Shown in pieces: positions 17,100 through 25,632 of a DNA stretch of 64,000 nucleotides. The notes below the pieces were generated by a model that was given only the letters and a program-made list of their open reading frames with translations, ran no database searches and was not told where the DNA came from. The DNA comes from Halomonadaceae bacterium T82-2 (lineage in GTDB: Bacteria; Pseudomonadota; Gammaproteobacteria; Pseudomonadales; Halomonadaceae): the NCBI GenBank assembly GCA_001577635.1, contig LSBP01000004.1, positions 62,001-126,000 of the forward strand. The letters are read 5' to 3'. Position 1 is the first letter of the stretch; every line of letters starts with the position of its first letter. A program made the position numbers and the translations under genes.

Positions 17100-17741
17100 T
17101 CAGTTGAGCGCCTGGCCGTTGCCGCCACGGATGACGCCGACGCCGATGCCTTCGATTTCCAGAGAGTCCTGGCGCAGGTCGAGTTCGATCGGGTCGAAAT
17201 CGGTGTTCTCGGGCAGCAGGGTCACGTGATGACCCCGGCGTTGGAAGCGCTTGACGGTAACGTCATCCTCCAGCCGGGCGACCACGATCTGGCCGTCGCG
17301 AACGCGATTGGTGCGGTGTACCGCGAGCAGATCGCCCTCGAGGATTCCCACGTCGCGCATCGACAGGCCGCGCACGCGCAGCAGGTAGTCGGCGCGGGGC
17401 GAGAAGAAGTCGGGGGACAGCGGACAGTAGCGGTCGATGTGGGCGGCCGCGAGGATCGGGCTGCCGGCGGCGACTTCGCCGATGACGGGCAGGCCCGGCT
17501 CGCCGTCGGGGGCGGCTTCCGCCTCCTGTGGCGGCAGGCGAATGCCGCGCGACGTGCCCGGAATCATGCGGATCACGCCCTTGCGCTTCAGCGCGCGAAG
17601 GTGTTCCTCGGCGGCGTTGGGCGAGCGAAAGCCCAACGCCCGGGCGATCTCGGCGCGGGTCGGCGGATAACCCAGCTCGTTCATGGTCTTGACGATGAAG
17701 TCATAGACATTCTGCTGGCGCGGGGTGAGAGAGCGGGTCAT
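17100..17741 (-). CDS. lexA: SOS repressor LexA
   Basis: A 213-residue LexA: winged HTH in residues 1-70 ([29 protein letters not shown]), the Ala92-Gly93 cleavage site in EVAAGSPI, and the serine-lysine dyad at about Ser127 (GLSMRD) and Lys164 (VTVKRF). RecA-stimulated self-cleavage relieves repression of DNA-repair genes. The ATG at 17741 gives the standard [10 protein letters not shown] start; the frame extends upstream but that part has no family similarity. Two LexA-box-like sequences lie 34-66 bp upstream of the start, consistent with autorepression, and dinB is next in the operon. Confidence 0.97.
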   Translation of the reverse strand: MTRSLTPRQQNVYDFIVKTMNELGYPPTRAEIARALGFRSPNAAEEHLRALKRKGVIRMIPGTSRGIRLPPQEAEAAPDGEPGLPVIGEVAAGSPILAAAHIDRYCPLSPDFFSPRADYLLRVRGLSMRDVGILEGDLLAVHRTNRVRDGQIVVARLEDDVTVKRFQRRGHHVTLLPENTDFDPIELDLRQDSLEIEGIGVGVIRGGNGQALN

Positions 17742-17774
17742 GCGGCCTCCGCTGGTCGCTGGCGATGTGAGTAT

Positions 17775-17807
17775 GTGGCTAAGTATACAGCATGGCATTG
17801 TATCCAG
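17775..17807 (-). promoter_or_regulatory. Tandem LexA-box candidates upstream of lexA
   Basis: On the minus strand CTGGATACAATGCCAT (17807-17792) and CTGTATACTTAGCCAC (17790-17775) resemble the gammaproteobacterial SOS box CTGT-N8-ACAG (9 and 11 of 16 positions by my count). E. coli lexA also has two boxes in its promoter. Both half-site patterns are imperfect. Confidence 0.5.
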
Positions 17808-17844
17808 TAATTGCGAGCGGTGAGGCGCGGGGCCGCGCGAGCGT

Positions 17845-17908
17845 GTTTGAAACGCCACGGATTGTTGTCTTTTGGTAAGCCGAGTAGAATTCCAATAACG
17901 TTTCAAAC
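17845..17908 (+). promoter_or_regulatory. psrA promoter flanked by inverted GTTTGAAAC / GTTTCAAAC sites
   Basis: TTGTTG (17862-17867), a 17-bp spacer and TAGAAT (17885-17890) form a promoter. GTTTGAAAC (17845-17853) lies just upstream and its exact reverse complement GTTTCAAAC (17900-17908) at about +10. PsrA of Pseudomonas binds GAAAC/GTTTG-type palindromes and represses its own gene, so these look like operators. Confidence 0.7.
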
Positions 17909-17937
17909 AGCCGTTTATCAGCAGGCAGGGATATAGC

Positions 17938-18597
17938 ATGGCTCAGACCGACACGGTGACTCGCATTCTCAACACCGCCGAAGTGCTGTTCGCCGAGCGC
18001 GGCTTTGCCGAGACGTCGTTGCGCACCATCACCAGCAAGGCCAAGGTCAATCTCGCGGCCGTGAACTACCATTTCGGCTCCAAGAAGGCGCTGATCCAGG
18101 CCGTGTTCGCACGTTACCTGGATCCCTTCACCGAGCGTTTCCATGCAACCCTGGACGCGCTCGAGCGGGAGTACGATGGCCGCCCGATCCCGCTCGAAGT
18201 GTTGCTGGAGAGCATGGCGCGGACGGTGCTGGAAGTGCCCGCCGAGCGCAACAGTCTCAAGGTCTTCATGCGGCTGCTGGGGCTGGCCTACACCCAGGCC
18301 CAGGGGCACCTGCGCGGCTATATTCAGCAGCACTACGGCAGCGTCTTCACCCGCTTCACCGAACTGGTGCGCCGGGCCACGCCGGAGCTGCCGGATGCCG
18401 AACGCTTCTGGCGCCTGCATTTCATGCTGGGCACGGTGATCTTCACGCTGTCGGGGCTGGACGCGCTGCGCGACATCGCCGAGAAGGACTACGGGGAGCA
18501 TGTCAGCGTACGCGACCTGATTCGTCGCCTGCGCCCGGTGGTGGTGGCCGGCATGAATGCGCCGCTTCCCGAGCCGCCGCAGGCGGTGGCGGTATGA
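17938..18597 (+). CDS. psrA: TetR-family regulator PsrA
   Basis: A 219-residue TetR regulator with N-terminal HTH (residues ~10-55: [37 protein letters not shown]), closely resembling Pseudomonas PsrA. PsrA senses long-chain fatty acids or acyl-CoA and controls beta-oxidation and, in pseudomonads, rpoS. The neighbours lexA on one side and nagZ on the other match the Pseudomonas order, which supports the name. Its promoter has inverted GTTTGAAAC sites, suggesting autorepression. The next gene overlaps its stop by four bases. Whether it controls the acyl-CoA genes at 22-27 kb is unknown; I saw no matching sites there. Confidence 0.85.
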   Translation: MAQTDTVTRILNTAEVLFAERGFAETSLRTITSKAKVNLAAVNYHFGSKKALIQAVFARYLDPFTERFHATLDALEREYDGRPIPLEVLLESMARTVLEVPAERNSLKVFMRLLGLAYTQAQGHLRGYIQQHYGSVFTRFTELVRRATPELPDAERFWRLHFMLGTVIFTLSGLDALRDIAEKDYGEHVSVRDLIRRLRPVVVAGMNAPLPEPPQAVAV

Positions 18598-19118
18598 GCC
18601 TGGCCACGCCGCGACTGGAAACCCTGCCGCCGGAAGACGGGGTGTGGCTGGAGGTCGATGTGGCGCGTCAGGCGCTCAACGTCTGGTGCGGCCGCGAGTG
18701 TCTGGAAGCGCACGCCGTCTCCACGGCCGCTGCCGGGGCCGGCCAGGCCGAGGGCAGCGGGGGGACGCCGCTGGGCTGGCACTATATACGCGCGGTGATC
18801 GGCGACGGCCAGCCGGTGGGCTGCGTGTTCCGCGGCCGTCGGCCTACCGGCGAGGTGTACTCATCGGCCCTGGCCGCCGAGCATCCCGAGCGTGACTGGA
18901 TCCTGACACGCATCTTCTGGCTCTGCGGTCTCGAGCGGGGCCTCAATCGCGGCGGCAGCGTCGATTCCCAGCGCCGCTATATTTACCTGCACGGCACGCC
19001 GGAAAGCGAGCCGATGGGGTATCCCGCCTCGCACGGCTGCATCCGGCTGCGTGACGCGACCCTGCTGAGGCTGGGCGAGCTGGCGCCGCCCGGTACGCCG
19101 GTCTGGCTGCACGCGTGA
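18594..19118 (+). CDS. L,D-transpeptidase (YkuD) domain protein without signal peptide
   Basis: A 174-residue protein made almost only of an L,D-transpeptidase catalytic domain. The motif HGTPE (His133) and SHGCIRLRD (His147, Cys149) supply the conserved His and nucleophilic Cys. The family forms 3-3 cross-links or attaches proteins to peptidoglycan, outside the cytoplasm. Here the N-terminus ([20 protein letters not shown]) shows no signal peptide or membrane segment, so export is not evident. It is coupled to psrA (ATGA overlap) and lies 71 bp before nagZ, a cytoplasmic muropeptide-recycling enzyme, which leaves open a role on cytoplasmic muropeptides. The fold is clear, the substrate is not. 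Confidence 0.85.
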   Translation: MSLATPRLETLPPEDGVWLEVDVARQALNVWCGRECLEAHAVSTAAAGAGQAEGSGGTPLGWHYIRAVIGDGQPVGCVFRGRRPTGEVYSSALAAEHPERDWILTRIFWLCGLERGLNRGGSVDSQRRYIYLHGTPESEPMGYPASHGCIRLRDATLLRLGELAPPGTPVWLHA

Positions 19119-19189
19119 ACACGGATACGCTGTCGTCGACTACGCCATTGGTCTAGAATCGGCCCCCTTCACGGGCAAGGACATCGCTT

Positions 19190-20224
19190 ATGACCCAACC
19201 CATCGGTCCGGTGATGCTGGATCTCGAAGGCACCACCCTGACGCGCGAGGAGCGCGAGCTGCTGCAACGTCCCGAGGTCGGGGGCGTCATCCTCTTTGCG
19301 CGCAATATCGTCGATGCCGCCCAGGTGCGCAGGCTGTGCGACGCGATCCGTCGCCTGCGTGGCGATCTGCTGCTGGCCATCGACCAGGAGGGCGGGCGCG
19401 TGCAGCGGTTGTGTGAGGGCGTCACCCGGCTGCCGTCGATGGGCCGGCTGGGACGCTGCTATGTTGACGACCCGGAGCGGGCGCGGCAGTTCTGCCACGA
19501 TGCGGGCTGGCTGATCGGTCTGGAGATGGCGGCGTGCGGGCTGGATCTGACGTTCGCGCCGGTGCTCGATGTCGATGCCGGGGTGTCCAGCGTGATCGGC
19601 GACCGCAGTTTCTCCCGCGATCCCCATGCGGTGGCGGCCATGGCGGGGGCTTTCGTCGACGGGCTGCACGAGGCCGGCATGGTGGCCGTGGGCAAGCACT
19701 TTCCCGGCCATGGCGGGGTCGCCGCCGATTCGCATCACGAGCTGCCCGAAGACCCGCGTTCGCTGCAGGCACTGCGCGAGCATGACCTGATCCCCTTCGC
19801 GTCGCTGGCCGGGCGCCTGGAAGGGATCATGCCCGCCCATGTAGTCTACCCGGCCTTCGATGCCCGTCCGGCGGGCTTCTCGCCGAGCTGGCTGGGCATG
19901 CTGCGCGAGGATCTGGGCTTCAAGGGCACGATCTTCTCCGACGACCTGTCGATGGCCGGCGCGCACGTGGCCGGCGGTCCCGCCGAGCGGGCCCGCGAGG
20001 CACTGGGAGCCGGCTGCGACATGGTGCTGGTCTGCAACGACCGCCCGGCCGCGCAGGCGGTACTCGACGCCTGTGTCGGCCGTACCACCAAGCGGCCGGC
20101 CCGGCTGCGCTACAGTCGGGCGCGCCCCGACCTGGCCTCGCTGCCGGCCCTGTCGCGCTGGCGGCGCATTCATGCCCGGCTGGAAGGGCTGATCGAGACC
20201 GACCCGGCCCCACGGGAGGACTGA
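19190..20224 (+). CDS. nagZ: Beta-N-acetylhexosaminidase NagZ
   Basis: A 344-residue glycoside hydrolase family 3 enzyme. The general acid/base Asp-His dyad sits in KHFPGHGGVAADSHHELP and the nucleophile Asp in FSDDLSMAGA; DQEGGRVQRL is also conserved. It removes N-acetylglucosamine from 1,6-anhydro-muropeptides in the cytoplasm during cell-wall recycling, and in species with AmpR-type systems its products induce beta-lactamase. The ATG at 19190 fits the family. A TAGAAT (19154-19159) could be its -10. The channel gene starts one base after its stop codon region with GTG, so they are probably co-transcribed. Confidence 0.95.
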   Translation: MTQPIGPVMLDLEGTTLTREERELLQRPEVGGVILFARNIVDAAQVRRLCDAIRRLRGDLLLAIDQEGGRVQRLCEGVTRLPSMGRLGRCYVDDPERARQFCHDAGWLIGLEMAACGLDLTFAPVLDVDAGVSSVIGDRSFSRDPHAVAAMAGAFVDGLHEAGMVAVGKHFPGHGGVAADSHHELPEDPRSLQALREHDLIPFASLAGRLEGIMPAHVVYPAFDARPAGFSPSWLGMLREDLGFKGTIFSDDLSMAGAHVAGGPAERAREALGAGCDMVLVCNDRPAAQAVLDACVGRTTKRPARLRYSRARPDLASLPALSRWRRIHARLEGLIETDPAPRED

Positions 20225-20225
20225 C

Positions 20226-21461
20226 GTGCTGGAGGTGCTGGCGCCGCTCGAGCAGTGGGTGAGTCGCCATGTGTCGTTGCCGACCGCGCTGGTGACGCCG
20301 CTGGTGATACTCGCCACGGCGCTGCTGGCCGACGGCTTCACGCGGCTGGTGATCTGGCGTGCGGCCCAGTGGCTGTCACGCACCCGCAGCCGCTGGGATG
20401 ATGTCGCCCTGTGGGCGATTCGCCGGCCGCTGTGGGTGGGCATCTGGGGTGTGGCACTGATCGCCCTGACGGGGCTGGTCGGCAAACGGCTGTCTCTGAC
20501 CTGGGTGGCTGCCCATGCACCGACTGCGCTGTGGCTGTTCACGCTGGTCATGCTCGGCTGGTTCGGTATCCGCCTGACCCGTGAGGTGGAGCGGCGCCTG
20601 GTGTTTCCGCCGCCCCGGCATCCCGCCCGGCCGCTCGATGCGTCCATGGCCTCGGCGATCAGCAAGCTGGTCGGCGCGCTGATCCTGACCCTGGTGGTGC
20701 TGGCGGCGCTGCAGGCGCTGGGCATGTCGCCGTCCGGGCTGCTGGCCTTCGGTGGCGTCGGCGGGCTGGTGGTCGGCTTTGCCGCGCGCAACGTGCTGGC
20801 CAACTTCTTCGGCGGGCTGGCGATTCATCTCGACAACCCTTTCAAGGTGGGTGACTGGATTCGCTCGCCGGACCGGGACATCGAGGGCGTCGTCGAAGAT
20901 ATCGGCTGGCGCCTGACCCGGATACGCGGTTTCGACACCCGCCCGTTGTACGTGCCCAACATGATGTTCGGCTCGATGGTGGTGGTGAATCCATCACGCA
21001 TGCACAACCGGCGCATCAAGGAGCGAATCGGCCTGCGTTACGCCGACCTCGACAAGGTGGCGTCAGTGACCCGGCGCATTCGCGAGTACCTCGAGCAGCA
21101 CGACGACATCGAGAGCGATGACCTGTGCATGGCCTATTTTCAGCATTTCGGCGAGTCCAACCTGGACATCCTGATTCATGCCTACACCCGGACCACCGAC
21201 TGGGCGACGCATCAGGCCATTCAGGAAGCGGTGCTGCTGCGCTGCGCCGACATCGCCACCGAGGCAGGCGCGGTCGTGGCGATTCCCGCCCGTGAACTGC
21301 ATGTCGCCGGGCCGCGCGCCGAGACCCCGGTGCCGGCCCGCGAAGCCTCGGCGACCCGGCATCATGACGAGTCGCCCTCGTCGCCGCCTTCCTCGCGCCG
21401 GGGCACGCCTCCCCGCCGCGATTCCCAAGACAGAGACACTGACCAGGATTCCGATGTCTGA
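20226..21461 (+). CDS. Mechanosensitive ion channel, MscS superfamily
   Basis: A 411-residue membrane protein. Four to five hydrophobic segments precede the MscS pore helix and beta domain, recognisable as GLLAFGGVGGLVVGFAARN followed by NFFGGLAIHLDNPFKVGDWI (about residues 175-215). Such channels open under membrane tension and release solutes on hypo-osmotic shock, important for a salt-tolerant cell. The C-terminal 55 residues are a hydrophilic, disordered tail rich in Ser, Pro, Arg and Asp, not part of the fold. The start is GTG at 20226. Its end overlaps the start of hpt by eight bases. The length and loop pattern resemble YbdG-type channels. Confidence 0.92.
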   Translation: MLEVLAPLEQWVSRHVSLPTALVTPLVILATALLADGFTRLVIWRAAQWLSRTRSRWDDVALWAIRRPLWVGIWGVALIALTGLVGKRLSLTWVAAHAPTALWLFTLVMLGWFGIRLTREVERRLVFPPPRHPARPLDASMASAISKLVGALILTLVVLAALQALGMSPSGLLAFGGVGGLVVGFAARNVLANFFGGLAIHLDNPFKVGDWIRSPDRDIEGVVEDIGWRLTRIRGFDTRPLYVPNMMFGSMVVVNPSRMHNRRIKERIGLRYADLDKVASVTRRIREYLEQHDDIESDDLCMAYFQHFGESNLDILIHAYTRTTDWATHQAIQEAVLLRCADIATEAGAVVAIPARELHVAGPRAETPVPAREASATRHHDESPSSPPSSRRGTPPRRDSQDRDTDQDSDV

Positions 21462-22032
21462 ACTCGATACCCAACACCACGACTCCCTGCACTCCATGCG
21501 CGAGATCATGGACAATGCCGATTGCCTGATCAGTCAGAGCGAGGTCGAGGCGGCGCTGGATCGCATGGCCGAGGCCATGACCGAGCGTCTGGGCGACAAG
21601 CTGCCGGTCTTCTACTGCGTGATGAACGGCGGCCTGATTACCACCGGCCACCTGCTGACGCGGTTGGGCTTCCCGCTCGAGGTGGATTATCTGCATGCCA
21701 CGCGCTACCGCGGGCGTACCCGGGGCGGTGAGCTGTTCTGGCGGGTGTCGCCGGAGATTCCCATGGCCGGCCGTCATGTGGTGATCGTCGACGACATCCT
21801 CGACGAAGGCGCCACCCTGGCGGCGATTCTCGAGTATTGCCGCGAGGCGCAGGCGGCCAGCGTGTCCACGGCCGTGCTGGTGGACAAGCGCCACGATCGC
21901 AAGGCCGTGCCGGGGCTCAAGGCGGATTATTGTGGCCTCGAGGTCGAGGACCGTTACGTGTTCGGCTTCGGCATGGACTACAAGGGCTACTGGCGCAACG
22001 CGCCGGGCATCTTCGCACCCAAGGGGATGTGA
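21454..22032 (+). CDS. hpt: Hypoxanthine-guanine phosphoribosyltransferase
   Basis: A 192-residue type I phosphoribosyltransferase with the PRPP loop VVIVDDILDEGATL (about residues 110-123) and the purine-binding block VDKRHDRK followed by VFGFGMDYKGYWRN. It salvages hypoxanthine and guanine to IMP and GMP. The ATG at 21454 overlaps the end of the channel gene in another frame, so translation is coupled; the longer open frame starting at 21178 runs inside the channel gene and is not used. Together with gpt at 6985 the cell has two 6-oxopurine salvage enzymes. Confidence 0.92.
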   Translation: MSELDTQHHDSLHSMREIMDNADCLISQSEVEAALDRMAEAMTERLGDKLPVFYCVMNGGLITTGHLLTRLGFPLEVDYLHATRYRGRTRGGELFWRVSPEIPMAGRHVVIVDDILDEGATLAAILEYCREAQAASVSTAVLVDKRHDRKAVPGLKADYCGLEVEDRYVFGFGMDYKGYWRNAPGIFAPKGM

Positions 22033-22038
22033 GGCGAT

Positions 22039-22067
22039 GGCCCGCCTGGCTTTCTGCCGAGCGGGCC
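22039..22067. terminator. Hairpin between convergent hpt and CoA-ligase genes
   Basis: GGCCCGC (22039-22045) and GCGGGCC (22061-22067) form a stem in the 42-bp gap. The T-tract on either side is weak, so bidirectional termination is only likely. Confidence 0.5.
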
Positions 22068-22074
22068 TTCCCCT

Positions 22075-23787
22075 CTAGAGTCCCAGCTCCTGGCTCGCTA
22101 CCTCGCGCATCTTGTACTTCTGAATCTTGCCGGTCACCGTCATCGGGAAGACGTCGACGAACTTCACGTAGCGCGGAATCTTGTAGTGGGCGATGCGCCC
22201 CTTGCAGAACACCCTGAGCCCCTCTTCATCGAGGCTTTCGCCCTCGATCAACTTGACCCAGGCCATCACTTCCTCGCCGTACTTCTCGTCGGGCACCCCG
22301 ATGACCTGTACATCGGAAATGGCCGGATGGGTATAGAGGAAATCCTCGATCTCGCGCGGATAGATGTTCTCGCCACCGCGAATGATCATGTCCTTGATGC
22401 GTCCGGTGATCGCGACATAGCCCTCGTCGTCCATCTGTGCCAGATCGCCGGTGTGCATCCAGCCGGCGGCGTCGATCGACTTCGCGGTGGCTTCCGGATT
22501 TTCCCAGTAACCCAGCATCACGCTGTAACCGCGGGTGCAGAGTTCGCCGCGCTCGCCGCGGGGGACGATGCGTCCGGTCGCCGGGTCGACCAGCTTGACC
22601 TCCTGATGCGGATGGATGGTGCCCACCGTGGTGACCCGCTTGTCGAGCGGGGCGTCGGTCTGGGTCTGCAGGCTGACGGGGCTGGTTTCGGTCATGCCGT
22701 AGCAGATGCTGACTTCCTTCATGTGCAGCTTGTCGATGACCTGGCGCATGACCTCGATGGGGCAGATGGAGCCTGCCATGATGCCGGTACGCAACGAGCT
22801 CAGGTCGAAGGTGGGAAACTCGGGGTGCTCGAGCTCGGCGATGAACATGGTCGGCACGCCGTACAGGGCCGTGGCGCGCTCCTCGGCGACGGCGGTCAGC
22901 GTCGCCAGCGGGTCGAAACCTTCGCTCGGATAGATCATCGCCGCGCCGTGGGTCATGCAGCCCAGGTTGCCCATCACCATGCCGAAGCAGTGATAGAGCG
23001 GCACCGGGATGACCATGCGGTCCGCATCGGTGAGGCCGATGCGCTCGGCGACGAAGTAGCCGTTGTTGAGAATATTGTGGTGGGAGAGGGTGGCCCCCTT
23101 GGGCGCGCCGGTGGTGCCGGAGGTGTACTGAATGTTGATCGGCTCGTCGAACTGCAGTATCGCCTGACGCTCGGCCAGCGCCGCCGCGCTGACGGCATCG
23201 GCGCGGGAGAGGAGGCCGTCCCAGGTCAGCATGCCGGGCAGGGCCCAGTCCTCGTCGAGGCAGATCACCCGCTTGAGCGCGGGCAGTCGCTCGCTGGTAA
23301 GGGGCGTGCCGGCCTTGCTGAGCTGCGGGACCAGCTCGGCGATCATGTCGGCGTAGCGCGAGGTCTTGAAGGCGCCCTGCAGCACCAGGGTCGATGTGCC
23401 GGACTGGCGCAGGGCGTACTCCAGCTCGTGGGTACGGTAGCTGGGGTTGATGTTGACCAGAATGGCGCCGATCTTCGCCGTGGCGAACTGGGTGATGGCC
23501 CATTCGCTGCGGTTGGTGGCCCAGATGCCCACCCGGTCGCCCTTTTCCACGCCGATCGCCATGTAGGCGCGGGCGGTACGGTCGACGATGTCCTGAAGCT
23601 CGCGCCAGGTATAGCGCTGGCGCTGGTGGCGGCTGATCAGCGCGTCTCGTTCGGGATGACTGTCGACGATGGCGTCGAAGCAGTCGCCGATGGTCTCGCC
23701 CTTCAGCGGCTGGTGGCTGATGCCGCTGACGTAGCTGTAGCGCGGCGTCGGCGCCGTGGCGCTCGCGGTATCGGTGTGGGGTGTCAT
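22075..23787 (-). CDS. AMP-binding acyl-CoA synthetase
   Basis: A 570-residue member of the acyl-adenylate-forming superfamily. The P-loop [18 protein letters not shown], the adenylate-binding CYGMTETSP, the hinge [18 protein letters not shown] and the C-terminal catalytic Lys in [13 protein letters not shown] are all present. It activates a carboxylic acid as acyl-AMP and transfers it to CoA. Length and motifs fit the medium-chain acyl-CoA synthetase group (ACSF2-like); the exact acid is unknown. The ATG at 23787 fits the family. It follows the MerR regulator by 43 bp on the same strand, divergent from the acyl-CoA dehydrogenase, so it may serve the branched-chain acid pathway. Confidence 0.92.
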   Translation of the reverse strand: MTPHTDTASATAPTPRYSYVSGISHQPLKGETIGDCFDAIVDSHPERDALISRHQRQRYTWRELQDIVDRTARAYMAIGVEKGDRVGIWATNRSEWAITQFATAKIGAILVNINPSYRTHELEYALRQSGTSTLVLQGAFKTSRYADMIAELVPQLSKAGTPLTSERLPALKRVICLDEDWALPGMLTWDGLLSRADAVSAAALAERQAILQFDEPINIQYTSGTTGAPKGATLSHHNILNNGYFVAERIGLTDADRMVIPVPLYHCFGMVMGNLGCMTHGAAMIYPSEGFDPLATLTAVAEERATALYGVPTMFIAELEHPEFPTFDLSSLRTGIMAGSICPIEVMRQVIDKLHMKEVSICYGMTETSPVSLQTQTDAPLDKRVTTVGTIHPHQEVKLVDPATGRIVPRGERGELCTRGYSVMLGYWENPEATAKSIDAAGWMHTGDLAQMDDEGYVAITGRIKDMIIRGGENIYPREIEDFLYTHPAISDVQVIGVPDEKYGEEVMAWVKLIEGESLDEEGLRVFCKGRIAHYKIPRYVKFVDVFPMTVTGKIQKYKMREVASQELGL

Positions 23788-23830
23788 CGTTGGATTCCTG
23801 CTTGTTGTTGTGGCGAAGGGGAATCGGATG

Positions 23831-24265
23831 TCAGGTGTCGCGCGAGTGGCGTGCCAGCAGGGCGTCGAGCGAGTCGCGACAGCGATCCTCGACGTCATCG
23901 AGTTCGTTCTGCAGGGCGTGGATGTCCTCGAGCTGGCGCTCGAGCCCCCGGCGCTTCTCGGCGAGGATGTCCAGCATCCGGCGCAGCTGGCGTTCGTCGC
24001 CATCCGGTGCATGGTCGTAGAGCTGGATGACCTCGCGAATTTCCGCGAGGGAAAAGCCCAGTCGCTTGCCTCGCAGCGTCAGTGCCAGGCGCACCCGGTC
24101 CTTCTCGTGATAGACGCGGGTCTGCCCGCGCCGTTCCGGTTCCAGCAGACCTTCCTGCTCGTAGAAGCGGATGGTGCGCGGCGTGACCTCGAAGCGCCGG
24201 GCCAGCTCGCCGATCGAGTAGGTCCGGCGTTCGCGGGACGCCGTCGGGGAAAGGGTCTCGGACAT
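23831..24265 (-). CDS. MerR-family regulator, LiuR-like
   Basis: A 144-residue MerR protein: winged HTH in residues 14-85 ([26 protein letters not shown]-type block), then a dimerisation coiled coil. It has no metal-binding cysteine cluster of the metal-sensing MerR group. Size, helix pattern and position next to branched-chain acyl-CoA genes match LiuR, the regulator of branched-chain amino-acid degradation in many gammaproteobacteria. The divergent intergenic region holds TTTACGTAAA within a -35 element, where MerR proteins usually bind. It probably controls both the ligase operon and the dehydrogenase operon. Confidence 0.82.
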   Translation of the reverse strand: MSETLSPTASRERRTYSIGELARRFEVTPRTIRFYEQEGLLEPERRGQTRVYHEKDRVRLALTLRGKRLGFSLAEIREVIQLYDHAPDGDERQLRRMLDILAEKRRGLERQLEDIHALQNELDDVEDRCRDSLDALLARHSRDT

Positions 24266-24331
24266 CGGACTATCCTCATGCTTGGGGTGATGACGCGATT
24301 GTCAGGCACCCGGAGCCAAGGCTAGGCGAGC

Positions 24332-24349
24332 TTGACGTTTACGTAAAGT
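24332..24349. promoter_or_regulatory. Candidate LiuR-type operator in the divergent promoter region
   Basis: TTGACGTTTACGTAAAGT: the 10-bp palindrome TTTACGTAAA (24338-24347) directly follows a TTGACG -35-like hexamer for the rightward genes. It lies 67 bp from the MerR gene start and 78 bp from the acyl-CoA dehydrogenase start. MerR regulators bind palindromes between -35 and -10. Confidence 0.6.
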
Positions 24350-24426
24350 AGACCAAGTGTCACCTTGCCGGGTCGCCGGGGAATGCTAATTTTGCCTGAG
24401 ACACCCGCACGATTCCGGAGGCTGCC

Positions 24427-25593
24427 GTGGATTTTGCCCTGAGTGACGACCAGCGTGCCCTGCAGCAGGCAGCGGCGGATTTTGCCCGGGTGGAACTGGC
24501 CCCGCATGCCGCCGAGTGGGATGCCGCCGCGCACTTTCCGGTGGAGGTGATCCAGCGTGCCGGCGAGGCCGGCTTTCTCGCGCTCTATGTCGACGAGGCG
24601 CAGGGCGGGCTGGGATTGTCGCGCCTCGAGGCGTCACTGATCTTCGAGCAGCTCGCCCAGGGCTGTGTGTCGACCACCGCCTATCTGACCATTCACAACA
24701 TGGCGGCCTGGATGGTGGCGAAGTGGGGCAGCGAGGCCGTGCGCGAGGCCTGGATGCCGGCGCTGGTCAGCGGGCGGCAGCTGGCTTCCTACTGCCTGAC
24801 CGAACCCGGTGCCGGCTCGGACGCCGCCAGTCTGCGTACCCGTGCGGTGCGCGAGGGTGACGACTACGTGATCGACGGCAGCAAGATGTTCATCTCGGGC
24901 GCCGGATCCACGGACGCTCTGGTGGTGATGGCCCGCACGGGCGCGCCCGACAGCGGTGCGGCCGGCATTTCCGCCTTTCTGGTGCCGGCGGACGCCGCGG
25001 GGGTTCATTACGGCAAGAACGAGGACAAGATGGGCTGGAAGAGCCAGCCGACCCGTCTGGTCAGCTTCGATGGCGTGCGGGTACCGGCCGGGCAGCGGCT
25101 GGGCGAGGAGGGCGAGGGTTTCAAGCTGGCCATGAAGGGCCTGGATGGTGGGCGGTTGAATATTGCCAGCTGCTCGCTCGGGGCCGCACAACTGGCGCTG
25201 ACCCTGGCGCGGGACTACCTGCATCAGCGACGTCAGTTCGGTCGTGAGCTGGCGGCGTTCCAGGCCCTGCAGTTCCGCTTCGCCGACATGGCCACCGAGC
25301 TTGTGAGCGCGCGCCTGATGGTGCGTCATGCCGCCTGGCGGCTCGACCACGACGACCCCGCGGCCAGTGCGCACTGCGCCATGGCCAAGCGACTGGCGAC
25401 GGATATCGGCTTCAACGTGTGCAATGAAGCACTGCAGTTGCATGGCGGTTATGGCTACATCAAGGAGTATCCGCTCGAGCGGCTGGTGCGTGATACTCGG
25501 GTCCACCAGATCCTCGAAGGAACCAATGAAATCATGCGCGTGATCGTGGCTCGACGGCTGTTCGAACCCGATGCCCTCGAAAACCTGATATAA
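24427..25593 (+). CDS. Acyl-CoA dehydrogenase, probably isobutyryl-CoA dehydrogenase
   Basis: A 388-residue flavoprotein of the acyl-CoA dehydrogenase family. FAD/substrate blocks CLTEPGAGSDAASL (about residue 125), YVIDGSKMFISGAG and LHGGYGYIKEYPLER are clear; the catalytic Glu is expected in VHQILEGTNEIMR. It introduces a 2,3 double bond into a short or branched acyl-CoA and passes electrons to ETF. The gene is followed 39 bp later by a 3-hydroxyisobutyryl-CoA hydrolase and then mmsB, which makes isobutyryl-CoA from valine the likely substrate. The start is GTG at 24427 with GGAGG upstream. Confidence 0.93.
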   Translation: MDFALSDDQRALQQAAADFARVELAPHAAEWDAAAHFPVEVIQRAGEAGFLALYVDEAQGGLGLSRLEASLIFEQLAQGCVSTTAYLTIHNMAAWMVAKWGSEAVREAWMPALVSGRQLASYCLTEPGAGSDAASLRTRAVREGDDYVIDGSKMFISGAGSTDALVVMARTGAPDSGAAGISAFLVPADAAGVHYGKNEDKMGWKSQPTRLVSFDGVRVPAGQRLGEEGEGFKLAMKGLDGGRLNIASCSLGAAQLALTLARDYLHQRRQFGRELAAFQALQFRFADMATELVSARLMVRHAAWRLDHDDPAASAHCAMAKRLATDIGFNVCNEALQLHGGYGYIKEYPLERLVRDTRVHQILEGTNEIMRVIVARRLFEPDALENLI

Positions 25594-25632
25594 CGCAGGA
25601 TACACGCACGCTGCACGGGAGACTGCCGTTTC

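Noticed and set aside
22186-24030. Long plus-strand frame across the CoA ligase and MerR genes
   Set aside because: It runs over two real genes on the other strand and has shadow-type composition (Gly, Ala, Asp, His, Arg).
24332-24349. Second PsrA-type operator at the acyl-CoA genes
   Set aside because: The palindrome there is TTTACGTAAA, not GTTTGAAAC; it suits a LiuR-type MerR protein instead.
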